Shown: positions 7,970-14,752 of the stretch, in pieces | How positions within the stretch are numbered: position 1 is the stretch's first letter | Layout: every line of letters starts with the position of its first letter | Origin: Bacteroidales bacterium | GTDB lineage: Bacteria > Bacteroidota > Bacteroidia > Bacteroidales > UBA932 | DNA: 21,940 bases | Reading direction: 5' to 3' | Assembly (NCBI GenBank): GCA_004555145.1 | Contig: SFJB01000014.1 | Location: forward strand, 1-21,940 | The notes under the pieces: model-generated | Told to the model about the DNA's origin: nothing | What the model saw: the letters and a program-made list of their open reading frames with translations, nothing else | The model's database searches: none | Made by a program: the position numbers and the translations under genes

Positions 7970-7977
7970 AAGGAGAT
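7970..7977 (+). promoter_or_regulatory. Shine-Dalgarno sequence of the aromatic/Ser-rich lipoprotein gene
   Basis: AAGGAGAT precedes the ATG at 7983 by 5 nt and fixes that start. Strong Shine-Dalgarno sites are uncommon in this phylum; most starts in the window lack one. Confidence 0.6.
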
Positions 7978-7982
7978 AGAAA

Positions 7983-9290
7983 ATGAAACGCTGCACGACA
8001 CTTTTACTTCCTTTGCTCCTGCTGACGGTTTCCTGCGGAATTACCATACAGTATCCTGAGCAGAGGTTCGCAGACGGAATCTACGGCTCGCGCGAGACCA
8101 GGGAGGTCCATATCTATTCCCCTGAAGAGTTTGAGGATATGGCGGCTCTTGACCTTGCCGCCAGGTCATATGAGGATCAGAAAGTCACATATAACGTCTA
8201 CGTGCTTCCATCCCTTATGTTCGATACATTCTGGGGTGTGTCACACTTCTACAGATACTACGACCCTTGGTTCTACGATCCTTGGTACTATGACCCTTGG
8301 TTCTATCGCGACTGGGATTACTACTACTGGAACAGGCACTACTACAATCACTGGTACAACCCTTGGTACAATCCTTGGTACCGCGATCCGTGGCGCTATG
8401 ACCCTTGGTATTACGGACATTACGGATACTGGCACGACCCTTACTGGCACTACGGTTATGTAGGCCCTGTGGGACCTAGGCCTCCTAAGCCTGGTCTCTC
8501 CCACGACGGACGCAGGTATTACGGACAGCGCAGCTTTACCCAGACTTCCGGTCAGCGCGAGGTGAGCGCCAGCCGTAGCGGCAACAGGACCAGGAGCAAC
8601 TACTCCACTTCCAGCCCGTCCGGAAGCACGCTCAGAGCGGGTGGCGGCAGTGCAGGCTCAAGCATTGTCGGAGGTCAGTCCAGCTCAAGCAGCACCAACC
8701 GCAATACGGGCAGCAGCGGAACTTCAACTGCCAGGACCAGGTCATCCAGGACCACAAGCCCTAACGTAAGCTCCGGCAGCAGCATCAACAACTCCTCTGC
8801 CGCGACAAACCGCAGTGCAGGCTCCTCCGGCAGTTCAGTTGGCAGCAGCTCCAGAAGCCGCGGCAGCGCAGGCACCAGCAGTGGCAGCACATCTTCCGGC
8901 AGCTCAAGCCGTTCCGGCTCCAGTACCGTTTCCGGCAACAGAACCCGTAGCGGCAGCGTGAGCTCCGGCTCTTCCTCCGGCAGCCGCAGCACAGGTTCCA
9001 GCTCCGGCTCCAGCGTGCAGCAGCGCAGCTCATCGTCCGGAAGTTCGTCCGCAACCCGGAGCTCATCTTCTTCCGGCAGCACGAGCAGCGCGACCAGCAG
9101 ACAGCGCAGCTCATCTTCTTCCGGCAGCTCTTACAGCAGCAGGAGCACCGGTTCCTCATACAGCAGCGGGTCCTCGTCCCGTAGCTACGGTGGCGGAAGC
9201 TATGGTGGTGGCAGTTACAGCGGAGGAGGCTCATCCAGAAGCAGCGGCGGCGGAAGCTACAGCGGTGGCGGAAGCAGAGGTCGCAGGTAA
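7983..9290 (+). CDS. Putative lipoprotein, aromatic [DN]PW repeats and Ser/Gly-rich tail, unknown function
   Basis: I do not recognise a named family. The 435 residues fall into four parts. A signal ends in TVSC (Cys18, likely lipidated). A short mixed region (about 20-88) follows, containing an EVHIYSPEEFEDM segment. Next is an extreme Tyr/Trp/His segment (about 90-160) with seven [DN]PW units such as YDPWFYDPW. The tail from about 186 to 435 is nearly all Ser, Gly, Arg and Thr, ending in GGGSYSGGG-type repeats. The tail is basic through many Arg and is probably disordered. Such a protein would sit in the envelope; binding to a surface polymer, or a matrix or scaffold role, is only a guess. 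An outer-membrane protein gene follows 26 nt downstream, so the two may be expressed together. Long antisense frames over the tail are shadows of the repetitive codons. Confidence 0.75.
   Translation: MKRCTTLLLPLLLLTVSCGITIQYPEQRFADGIYGSRETREVHIYSPEEFEDMAALDLAARSYEDQKVTYNVYVLPSLMFDTFWGVSHFYRYYDPWFYDPWYYDPWFYRDWDYYYWNRHYYNHWYNPWYNPWYRDPWRYDPWYYGHYGYWHDPYWHYGYVGPVGPRPPKPGLSHDGRRYYGQRSFTQTSGQREVSASRSGNRTRSNYSTSSPSGSTLRAGGGSAGSSIVGGQSSSSSTNRNTGSSGTSTARTRSSRTTSPNVSSGSSINNSSAATNRSAGSSGSSVGSSSRSRGSAGTSSGSTSSGSSSRSGSSTVSGNRTRSGSVSSGSSSGSRSTGSSSGSSVQQRSSSSGSSSATRSSSSSGSTSSATSRQRSSSSSGSSYSSRSTGSSYSSGSSSRSYGGGSYGGGSYSGGGSSRSSGGGSYSGGGSRGRR
8259..8303 (+). repeat. Three tandem 15-nt units coding [Y]DPW[FY]
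   Basis: Bases 8259-8273, 8274-8288 and 8289-8303 are near-identical 15-nt units (TACGACCCTTGGTTC type) coding YDPWF, YDPWY, YDPWF in frame. Looser copies continue to about 8410. This points to expansion of the aromatic segment by slippage or unequal exchange. Confidence 0.75.
9061..9128 (+). repeat. Exact 20-bp direct repeat in the Ser-rich tail
   Basis: GCTCATCTTCTTCCGGCAGC occurs at 9061-9080 and again at 9109-9128, 48 bp apart and in frame. A diverged copy begins at about 9028. It is a likely site of length variation between strains. Confidence 0.75.
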
Positions 9291-9316
9291 GCATCAACTT
9301 TTAAAACGACTTGAAA

Positions 9317-11029
9317 ATGAAAAAATTATATAAATTTATACTGGCAACAGGGCTGATCGCCATTCCGGCGGCAGCCTCTGCCCAGAGTATGTATGACGCC
9401 ATCAATCTGTCGCGAAACGTATATTTCGGCACAGCCCGTTCCATGGCTCTCAGCAATGCAGTGACAGCCCTCGGAGGGGATCTGGGTACCATCGGCATCA
9501 ATCCTGCCGGTTCCGCAGTGGCTTCGTACGGCCAGCTCACCATCACCCCGGGTTTGGTGATTTCATCCGTGGCATCGCAATATTCTGCCGGCAACCAGTT
9601 CAACGGCACCACCTCTTATATGCGCAAGGCAGTTATGCCGAACTGGGGCGTGTCCGCCAACTTCAGCACCGGCCGCTCCAGGGGACTCAAGTCCTTCGTC
9701 GTGGCCGTGACTTCGAATTACACGAATCAGTATCTCAATTACTTCAATATCTACGGCACCAATAGCCAGACCTCCAAGATGGCTGAATTTGCGGCTGCCG
9801 CAGAAGGGCGTAACGAGAGTGTTCTGGACAATTACAATTCGTTCGAGAGCAGCAACATCCCTTGGGACATCCTGACCGCATATCAGGGCGGAATGTTCGG
9901 CTCATACGGTGAGGACGGCAAGTACGTTGCCATCTCTGAGGCTCTCCGCGGGGACGGGGTACACTTTGTTCCGGGCAGACTGGCCCAGAATTCGGCAGTG
10001 CAGAAAAACGGCAGCAAAAAGGATTTCGTGATTAATTTCGGCGCGAATTTCTCCGATACCTGGTACTTCGGCTTCAATCTCGGTATGCCGAACGCAAGGT
10101 ATGACTGCACCGAGTCCTTCTATGAGTCTGCCGTAGATCCGGACCAGTTCCTGCTGACCTTCACTAAGCCGGACGGGTATGACTACGACACCTACTTCAC
10201 CAGTTCCAATTTTACTTACAAATACGTCTCTGACGTGGAGGGCGTGTACGGAAAGTTCGGCGTCATTGCAAGGCCGTTCGACTTCCTGCGTTTCGGTCTG
10301 ACGTTCCAGACCCCTACCCTGTACACCGTTACCGAGAGCTGGCAGTATGCCGCAAGCACAAGCTTCACGGACAGCTACTTCAACCTCTCCGCCACCTCGC
10401 CTACAGGCAAGTATTCCTACTCCCTGGTATCCCCGTATTCCCTCGGTATGGGTATGGCTTTGACAGTGGGAGACCTCGGCTTCGTGAGCGTAGACTACGA
10501 GCTTATGGACTACAGCGTGATGCGCTTCTCCGAAATCAACAGGGACTTTATGGCAGTTGACAACTTCAGGGATCTCAATGAGACCAACCGCTATTTCGCA
10601 GGCGTGTCCAATAACCTGCGCATAGGAATGGAGCTCAGACTCCTCCCGAGCGTTTCAGTACGTGCTGGTTACGAATACCTCAGCTCTCCTGAGAAGTACT
10701 GGGTGAACAATCTCACGGAAACCGTATATGCAGACGACTTCCTTGCAGATTATGACCTCTACAATTCAGGGATACTGCAGCTGGTTGGCTCCAAATACGT
10801 GGATGACGGCATGCACTCTGCATCCTTCGGTCTGGGATATTCGTCTGCGGGTTCTTTCTTCCTGGATCTCGCCCTCAAGTTCACTAAATATCAAGACAGC
10901 ATATATTATCCATATTACGACTATCCGAACTATGATTCTGACGGCGTGCGCGTGGATGTCCCTTCACCGGAGATCCGCAATTCCCGCAATCAGACCTGCG
11001 CTGTGCTGACTTTCGGATGGAGATTTTAG
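9317..11029 (+). CDS. OmpP1/FadL-like outer-membrane protein
   Basis: A 570-residue protein with a signal peptide (probable cleavage ASA-QS after residue 22). The mature N-terminus reads ARSMALSNAVTALGGDLGTIGINPAGSA, the diagnostic start of the OmpP1/FadL/TodX family in Bacteroidota. The rest alternates strands and aromatic girdles, ending in LTFGWRF with a C-terminal Phe as in outer-membrane barrels. FadL relatives pass hydrophobic compounds across the outer membrane; the ligand here is unknown. I chose ATG 9317 over an in-frame TTG 6 bases upstream because it gives the usual MKK signal. It sits 26 nt after the lipoprotein gene and 18 nt before lpxD, with no terminator on either side, so it may head or join the lipid A operon. 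Confidence 0.9.
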   Translation: MKKLYKFILATGLIAIPAAASAQSMYDAINLSRNVYFGTARSMALSNAVTALGGDLGTIGINPAGSAVASYGQLTITPGLVISSVASQYSAGNQFNGTTSYMRKAVMPNWGVSANFSTGRSRGLKSFVVAVTSNYTNQYLNYFNIYGTNSQTSKMAEFAAAAEGRNESVLDNYNSFESSNIPWDILTAYQGGMFGSYGEDGKYVAISEALRGDGVHFVPGRLAQNSAVQKNGSKKDFVINFGANFSDTWYFGFNLGMPNARYDCTESFYESAVDPDQFLLTFTKPDGYDYDTYFTSSNFTYKYVSDVEGVYGKFGVIARPFDFLRFGLTFQTPTLYTVTESWQYAASTSFTDSYFNLSATSPTGKYSYSLVSPYSLGMGMALTVGDLGFVSVDYELMDYSVMRFSEINRDFMAVDNFRDLNETNRYFAGVSNNLRIGMELRLLPSVSVRAGYEYLSSPEKYWVNNLTETVYADDFLADYDLYNSGILQLVGSKYVDDGMHSASFGLGYSSAGSFFLDLALKFTKYQDSIYYPYYDYPNYDSDGVRVDVPSPEIRNSRNQTCAVLTFGWRF

Positions 11030-11047
11030 GAACAGAAGAACATAAAA

Positions 11048-12034
11048 ATGGAATTGACTGCACAACAGCTGGCGGACGTACTTCACGGCACGGTTGAAGG
11101 AAATCCTCAGGAAAAAGTAACATCATTCGCAAAGATTGAACACGGGAAGCCGGGCCAGCTCTGCTTCTTCGCTAATCCGAAATATGAACAGTATGTCTAC
11201 ACCAGCAAGGCTTCGGTCCTGCTGGTGAATGCTGATTTCAAGCCGAGTTCTCCCGTTACCCCCACTCTGGTAAGGGTGGAGAACGCCTATTCAGCCCTTG
11301 CCGACCTGCTCAAATATGTTTCCGAGCTGAAGAAAAAGTACCGCAGACACCGTGGCCGTTGCCGTATTGCCTGGAGTGCCAAACTTGGGAAGAAGGTGAA
11401 CGTGGGTGATTTCGTGACCATAGGCGCCGATACGAAGATAGGTGATTGCACCCGCATATCCGACAATGTCACCATAGGCGCCAACTGCAAAATAGGCTCC
11501 TACTGCATCATTTATCCGGGAGTTCACATTTTCCCGGGAACGGTCATAGGTGACAGGGTGATACTCCACGCTGGCTGCATCATCGGGGATGACGGCTTCG
11601 GCAATGCGCCTCAGCCTGACGGCAGCTGGAGGAAAATCGAGCATCTGGGCAATGTCATTATCGAGGATGACGTGGAGATAGGTTCCAATACCACCGTGGA
11701 CAAGGCACCGATGGAGTCTACCATTATTCGCAAGGGTGCGAGAATAGACAATCTCTGCCAGATCGCCCACAACGTCGAGGTCGGCGAGAACACCGCCATG
11801 GCAGCCCTCACCGGCGTTGCGGGATCGGCGAAAATCGGCAAGAACTGTCTCTTCGGAGGCCAGGCGGGAATAGTGGGACACATCAACATAGCTGACAGGA
11901 CGACAGTATGCGCCAAGTCGGCGGTGATTGGAAACATACGCAAACCTGGACAGGTACTGTTCGGAACTCCGGCAATCGACCAGAAGGTTTTCCTCAGAGC
12001 CTATGCAAAATTCAAGCAATCCGGAACGGAATAA
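11048..12034 (+). CDS. lpxD: UDP-3-O-(R-3-hydroxyacyl)glucosamine N-acyltransferase
   Basis: A 328-residue protein of LpxD architecture. The N-terminal uridine-binding domain includes [21 protein letters not shown] (about 36-56), followed by a left-handed beta-helix of hexapeptide repeats (about 110-300). The catalytic histidine is His241 in [19 protein letters not shown]. The [16 protein letters not shown] loop and [19 protein letters not shown] are typical. It adds the second hydroxyacyl chain to UDP-glucosamine in lipid A synthesis, using acyl-ACP, in the cytoplasm. Length is normal. The linker before the helix ([16 protein letters not shown]) is more basic than I expect for the family; both other frames give poorer matches there, so I see no frameshift. 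It follows the FadL-like gene and precedes lpxC, which also has its own promoter. Confidence 0.95.
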   Translation: MELTAQQLADVLHGTVEGNPQEKVTSFAKIEHGKPGQLCFFANPKYEQYVYTSKASVLLVNADFKPSSPVTPTLVRVENAYSALADLLKYVSELKKKYRRHRGRCRIAWSAKLGKKVNVGDFVTIGADTKIGDCTRISDNVTIGANCKIGSYCIIYPGVHIFPGTVIGDRVILHAGCIIGDDGFGNAPQPDGSWRKIEHLGNVIIEDDVEIGSNTTVDKAPMESTIIRKGARIDNLCQIAHNVEVGENTAMAALTGVAGSAKIGKNCLFGGQAGIVGHINIADRTTVCAKSAVIGNIRKPGQVLFGTPAIDQKVFLRAYAKFKQSGTE

Positions 12035-12045
12035 TATTTTTTTCC

Positions 12046-12053
12046 TATCTTTG
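12046..12053 (+). promoter_or_regulatory. Likely -7 box for lpxC
   Basis: TATCTTTG, preceded by a T-rich run and followed by GC, matches the TAnnTTTG element. The lpxC ATG is 18 nt downstream, giving a leader of about 12 nt or less. The -33 position does not carry a clean TTTG, so strength is uncertain. Confidence 0.55.
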
Positions 12054-12071
12054 CAGCCCAAACATTAGTAG

Positions 12072-12971
12072 ATGAACCAACAAACCTTAAATCAAGAGTA
12101 TAAATTCGAAGGCAGAGGCCTGCATACCGGGAGGTACGCGCACATCTGTCTCGTTCCGGCTCCGGAGAATTTTGGCATCCGTTTTCTTCGCACGGATCTC
12201 GGAGTGGAGATTCCGGCTCTGGCCACAAACGTATCAAGAACCGACAGGAGCACGACCATATCGCTCGGAGATGCCTCAGTGGTGACCATAGAACATCTTA
12301 TGTCCGCAATGACAGGTCTGGGCGTTGACAACGTGCTCGTGAAAATAGACAATGAAGAGGTCCCTATCCTCGACGGAAGCGCGGAATGCTATGTGCGGGC
12401 CATCGCTCCGGACGGACTCAAGGTTCAGGATGCAGAAAGGAAGTATCTGGAACTCAGTGAGGAAGTGGAGATCAGAAATGAGCAGACCGGTTCCTGGATT
12501 AAGATTACTCCTGCTGACAGTTTCTCCCTTGAGCTTACCGTGGATTTCAACTCCAGGGTGCTCGGAGTGCAGACGGCCAGCTGGAGCGAGAACAGCGACT
12601 ATGTCGCCCAGATTGCTCCCTGCCGCACTTTCTGCTTCTTCCACGAACTCGAATACCTTGCGTCTATGGGCCTCGTAAAGGGTGGAGATGTGGATAACGC
12701 AATCGTCATAGTGGAGCACCCGGTCAGCGAGGAGCAGATACGCAATATGTGCAAACTTTTCGGACAGCCTTTGCTTTCAGTGACTGAGCAGGGCTACCTG
12801 AGCAATATAAAGCTTCATTTCCCGAACGAATGCGGAAGGCACAAGATGCTCGACCTCATAGGGGACATGAGACTTATGGGAGGCTATCCCAAGGCGCGCA
12901 TAAGCGCCTATAAGCCAGGACATAAAATTAACAGCGCCGCAGCTGCTGCGGCCATTTCAAAACTTAAATGA
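12072..12971 (+). CDS. lpxC: UDP-3-O-acyl-N-acetylglucosamine deacetylase, without FabZ domain
   Basis: A 299-residue LpxC catalysing the committed zinc-dependent deacetylation of lipid A synthesis. Zinc ligands are His75 (IEHLMSA), His257 and Asp261 (HKMLDLIGD), with catalytic Glu74 and His284 (KPGHKIN). GRGLHTG at the N-terminus and VPILDGSA at 97-104 are family hallmarks. In many Bacteroidota LpxC is fused to FabZ in a protein of about 460 residues; here the protein stops 15 residues after the GHKIN motif in an Ala-rich tail, and lpxA begins 1 base after the stop. The stand-alone form is therefore real in this sequence. A fabZ gene must be sought elsewhere. Confidence 0.96.
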   Translation: MNQQTLNQEYKFEGRGLHTGRYAHICLVPAPENFGIRFLRTDLGVEIPALATNVSRTDRSTTISLGDASVVTIEHLMSAMTGLGVDNVLVKIDNEEVPILDGSAECYVRAIAPDGLKVQDAERKYLELSEEVEIRNEQTGSWIKITPADSFSLELTVDFNSRVLGVQTASWSENSDYVAQIAPCRTFCFFHELEYLASMGLVKGGDVDNAIVIVEHPVSEEQIRNMCKLFGQPLLSVTEQGYLSNIKLHFPNECGRHKMLDLIGDMRLMGGYPKARISAYKPGHKINSAAAAAAISKLK

Positions 12972-12972
12972 T

Positions 12973-13788
12973 ATGGCAATAACTATCCATCCTCTGGCAA
13001 CCGTTCATCCGGGAGCAAAGCTCGGAGAGAACGTGGAAGTAGGGCCTTACGCCTACATCGACGACAATGTCGAGATCGGCGATAACTGCAAGATTTACCC
13101 TCACGCCACCATTCTTCCTTATGTGAAGATGGGTAACGGCTGTTCTGTATTCCCGGGAGCTGTAGTAGGCGCGGAGCCTCAGGACCTCAAGTTCGACGGT
13201 GAGGTCACATATGTGGAAATCGGCAACAATGTAACCATACGCGAGTGCGCCACCATCAACAGGGGCACCAAGGCGAGCGGCAAGGGAGTCACCAGGGTAG
13301 GCGACAACACCCTCATTATGTCCTACGTGCACGTTGCACACGACTGCCGCGTCGGTAACCACTGCATCCTTGTGAGCTATGTGGGCATTGCCGGTGAGAC
13401 TGACGTGGACGACTGGGCGATCATCGGAGGCAACACCGCCGTGCATCAGTTCTCCCACATCGGTACCCACGCAATGGTGGGCGGCTGCTCCGCAGTCAAC
13501 AAGGATATCCCGCCTTACTCCATCTGCGGCCGCACCCCTATCTCATATGCCGGCATCAACATCGTCGGTCTGCGCAGGCGCGGCTTCGAGTCTGATGTCA
13601 TCCGCAATATCAAGGATATCTACGACACCATCTACTTCCAGGGTTACAACATCTCCGACGGCTGCGCCAAGGTGGAGGCCGGTTTCCCTCAGTCAGTCGA
13701 AAGGGACACCATACTCGAGTTCATCCGCAACTCCAAGCGTGGTATAGTCAGGGCAAATGACTCCAACTCCAAGGGAATGATAGAGTAG
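12973..13788 (+). CDS. lpxA: UDP-N-acetylglucosamine acyltransferase
   Basis: A 271-residue left-handed beta-helix protein built of hexapeptide repeats from residue 1 to about 190, with the C-terminal helical domain from GLRRRGFESDVIRNIKDIYDTIYFQ onward. YVHVAHDCRVGNHC holds the catalytic histidine (His123). GAEPQDLKFDGE and TINRGTKASGKGVTRVGD are strongly conserved LpxA features. It performs the first acylation of UDP-GlcNAc in lipid A synthesis. It starts 1 base after the lpxC stop and its own stop overlaps the next start codon (TAGTG), so lpxC, lpxA and the wbqC-like gene are probably translationally coupled. Confidence 0.97.
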   Translation: MAITIHPLATVHPGAKLGENVEVGPYAYIDDNVEIGDNCKIYPHATILPYVKMGNGCSVFPGAVVGAEPQDLKFDGEVTYVEIGNNVTIRECATINRGTKASGKGVTRVGDNTLIMSYVHVAHDCRVGNHCILVSYVGIAGETDVDDWAIIGGNTAVHQFSHIGTHAMVGGCSAVNKDIPPYSICGRTPISYAGINIVGLRRRGFESDVIRNIKDIYDTIYFQGYNISDGCAKVEAGFPQSVERDTILEFIRNSKRGIVRANDSNSKGMIE

Positions 13789-14381
13789 TGACTCTCAAGA
13801 TAGCATATTTCCCTCCGATAGAATACTTTGCCATCCTGGCAAGGTATTCTTCGGTTTATGTGGAGGCTTGCGAGAACTACCAGAAGCAGTCCTATCGCAA
13901 CCGCTGCCGCTTTTATGCGGAGAACGGCGCCCAATCCCTGAACTTTCCCGTGAAGCATCGCGGCGGCAGTTTCAACATCCCGATAAGGGAAATAGAGGTG
14001 GACTACAGCACCCCGTGGGTGCGCAAGACCCTGCGCTGCATAGACTCGGCATACTACTCCTCCGCATACTACGAATACTATCGCGACGAACTCGCCTCTA
14101 TACTCGAGTCGCAGCCACGTACCCTCTGGGAACTGGACCTTTCCGTCATTGACTTCTTCAAACGGAAAATAGGACTCGCCACTGAACTCGTGCCTACGGA
14201 GGAATTCGACCCCCTCTGCGAGGAAATCCACCCCAAACGTCCCAACACCATACTCTCCGATCTTGGCCTCAACCGCGAGTACTATCAGGTGTTCGCGCAG
14301 CGCCACGGTTTCATTCCCGGACTCTCCGTCATGGACCTGCTTTTCAACGAAGGTCCTGCTTCAATTGACTATTTGCGTTAG
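13788..14381 (+). CDS. WbqC-family protein
   Basis: A 197-residue protein resembling the WbqC-like family: an N-terminal YFPPIEYFAIL (compare Y.PP..YF), YQKQSYRNRCRF, then LNFPVKHRGGSFNIPIREIEVDY, and the STPWVRKTLRCIDSAYYSSAYYEYYRDEL segment. The family is found near polysaccharide and envelope genes, and its biochemical role is not firmly known to me. The start is a GTG whose G is the last base of the lpxA stop (TAGTG), so it ends a lipid A cluster; this context hints at an envelope-linked role. There is no signal peptide. A promoter for the next operon begins 6 nt after its stop, with no obvious terminator between. Confidence 0.8.
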   Translation: MTLKIAYFPPIEYFAILARYSSVYVEACENYQKQSYRNRCRFYAENGAQSLNFPVKHRGGSFNIPIREIEVDYSTPWVRKTLRCIDSAYYSSAYYEYYRDELASILESQPRTLWELDLSVIDFFKRKIGLATELVPTEEFDPLCEEIHPKRPNTILSDLGLNREYYQVFAQRHGFIPGLSVMDLLFNEGPASIDYLR

Positions 14382-14387
14382 CAATCT

Positions 14388-14418
14388 TTTGATTATTTGG
14401 AATTTATTGCTATATTTG
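14388..14418 (+). promoter_or_regulatory. Promoter of rimP-nusA-infB
   Basis: TTTG at 14388-14391, a 19-nt spacer, and TATATTTG at 14411-14418 give a full match to the Bacteroidota housekeeping promoter. The start is predicted near 14424-14426, leaving a leader of only about 36 nt before rimP. Confidence 0.88.
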
Positions 14419-14423
14419 CAGTC

Positions 14424-14462
14424 GTGAAAGAGATGGAAGGCCGGGCGGTCTTCCTTTTTTAA
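14424..14462 (+). CDS. Possible 12-codon leader ORF (uORF) of rimP
   Basis: GTG at 14424, at the predicted transcription start, opens a frame coding MKEMEGRAVFLF (GTG read as M) and ends in TAA at 14460-14462, whose last A is the first base of the rimP ATG (TAATG). An internal ATG at 14433 gives a 9-codon version. The last codons run through the hairpin and T-run. This may be chance in such a short leader; there is no evidence of translation beyond the arrangement. Confidence 0.3.
   Translation: MKEMEGRAVFLF
14435..14460 (+). terminator. Terminator-like hairpin in the rimP leader (possible attenuator)
   Basis: GGAAGGCC (14435-14442) and GGTCTTCC (14447-14454) form an 8-bp stem with one G-T wobble and a GGGC loop, followed at once by six T (14455-14460). 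This is intrinsic-terminator geometry. It cannot serve the preceding gene alone because it lies downstream of the rimP promoter, so it would stop most rimP-nusA-infB transcripts unless relieved. Only some 10 nt separate the predicted start from the stem. Confidence 0.75.
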
Positions 14463-14749
14463 TGAACATTGCAGATATGGATTTGGTAAAATTCAAGGAA
14501 GTTGTCACGCTGGCAGCCACTGAAAGGGGCTGTGAGCTCGTGGAACTTATGCTCAACGATGACGACAATGTCTTCGAGGTGGTGATCGACCGCAAGGACG
14601 GGAACGTGGATCTGGGAGACTGCGAGTATGTCCACAGGGCAGTGCTTGCCGCTTTCGACAGGAATATCGAGGATTATGCCCTCACGGTGGGCTCTGCTGG
14701 TATTGATGCGGCGGAAGCCGATGAAATGTTGAAAACAATAAATGAATAG
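14462..14749 (+). CDS. rimP: Ribosome maturation factor RimP, N-terminal domain only
   Basis: A 95-residue protein matching the RimP N-terminal domain: a first helix (LVKFKEVVTLAATERGCELVELML), FEVVIDRKDGNVDLGDCEYVHRAV, and the diagnostic end strand DYALTVGSAGI. RimP assists 30S subunit assembly. Known Bacteroidota RimP proteins run to about 150 residues, the VGSAGI strand being followed by the linker and an SH3-like C-terminal domain. Here 14 residues follow and translation stops, with nusA starting 4 bases later, so the C-terminal domain is absent and there is no room for a frameshifted copy. The ATG at 14462 overlaps a leader stop codon; a second ATG at 14477 is also possible. It is the first gene before nusA and infB, the standard RimP context, which supports the name. 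Confidence 0.85.
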   Translation: MNIADMDLVKFKEVVTLAATERGCELVELMLNDDDNVFEVVIDRKDGNVDLGDCEYVHRAVLAAFDRNIEDYALTVGSAGIDAAEADEMLKTINE

Positions 14750-14752
14750 ATA

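Noticed and set aside
8675..9297. Long antisense open frames over the Ser-rich lipoprotein gene
   Set aside because: They arise from the repetitive AGC/TCC codons of the plus-strand gene, give Leu/Glu- or Cys/Arg-rich nonsense, and have no start context or neighbours.
11330..11400. Frameshift in the lpxD linker (odd basic segment before the beta-helix)
   Set aside because: Both other frames give poorer matches and the [13 protein letters not shown] segment is in frame directly after it, so it is more likely a divergent linker.
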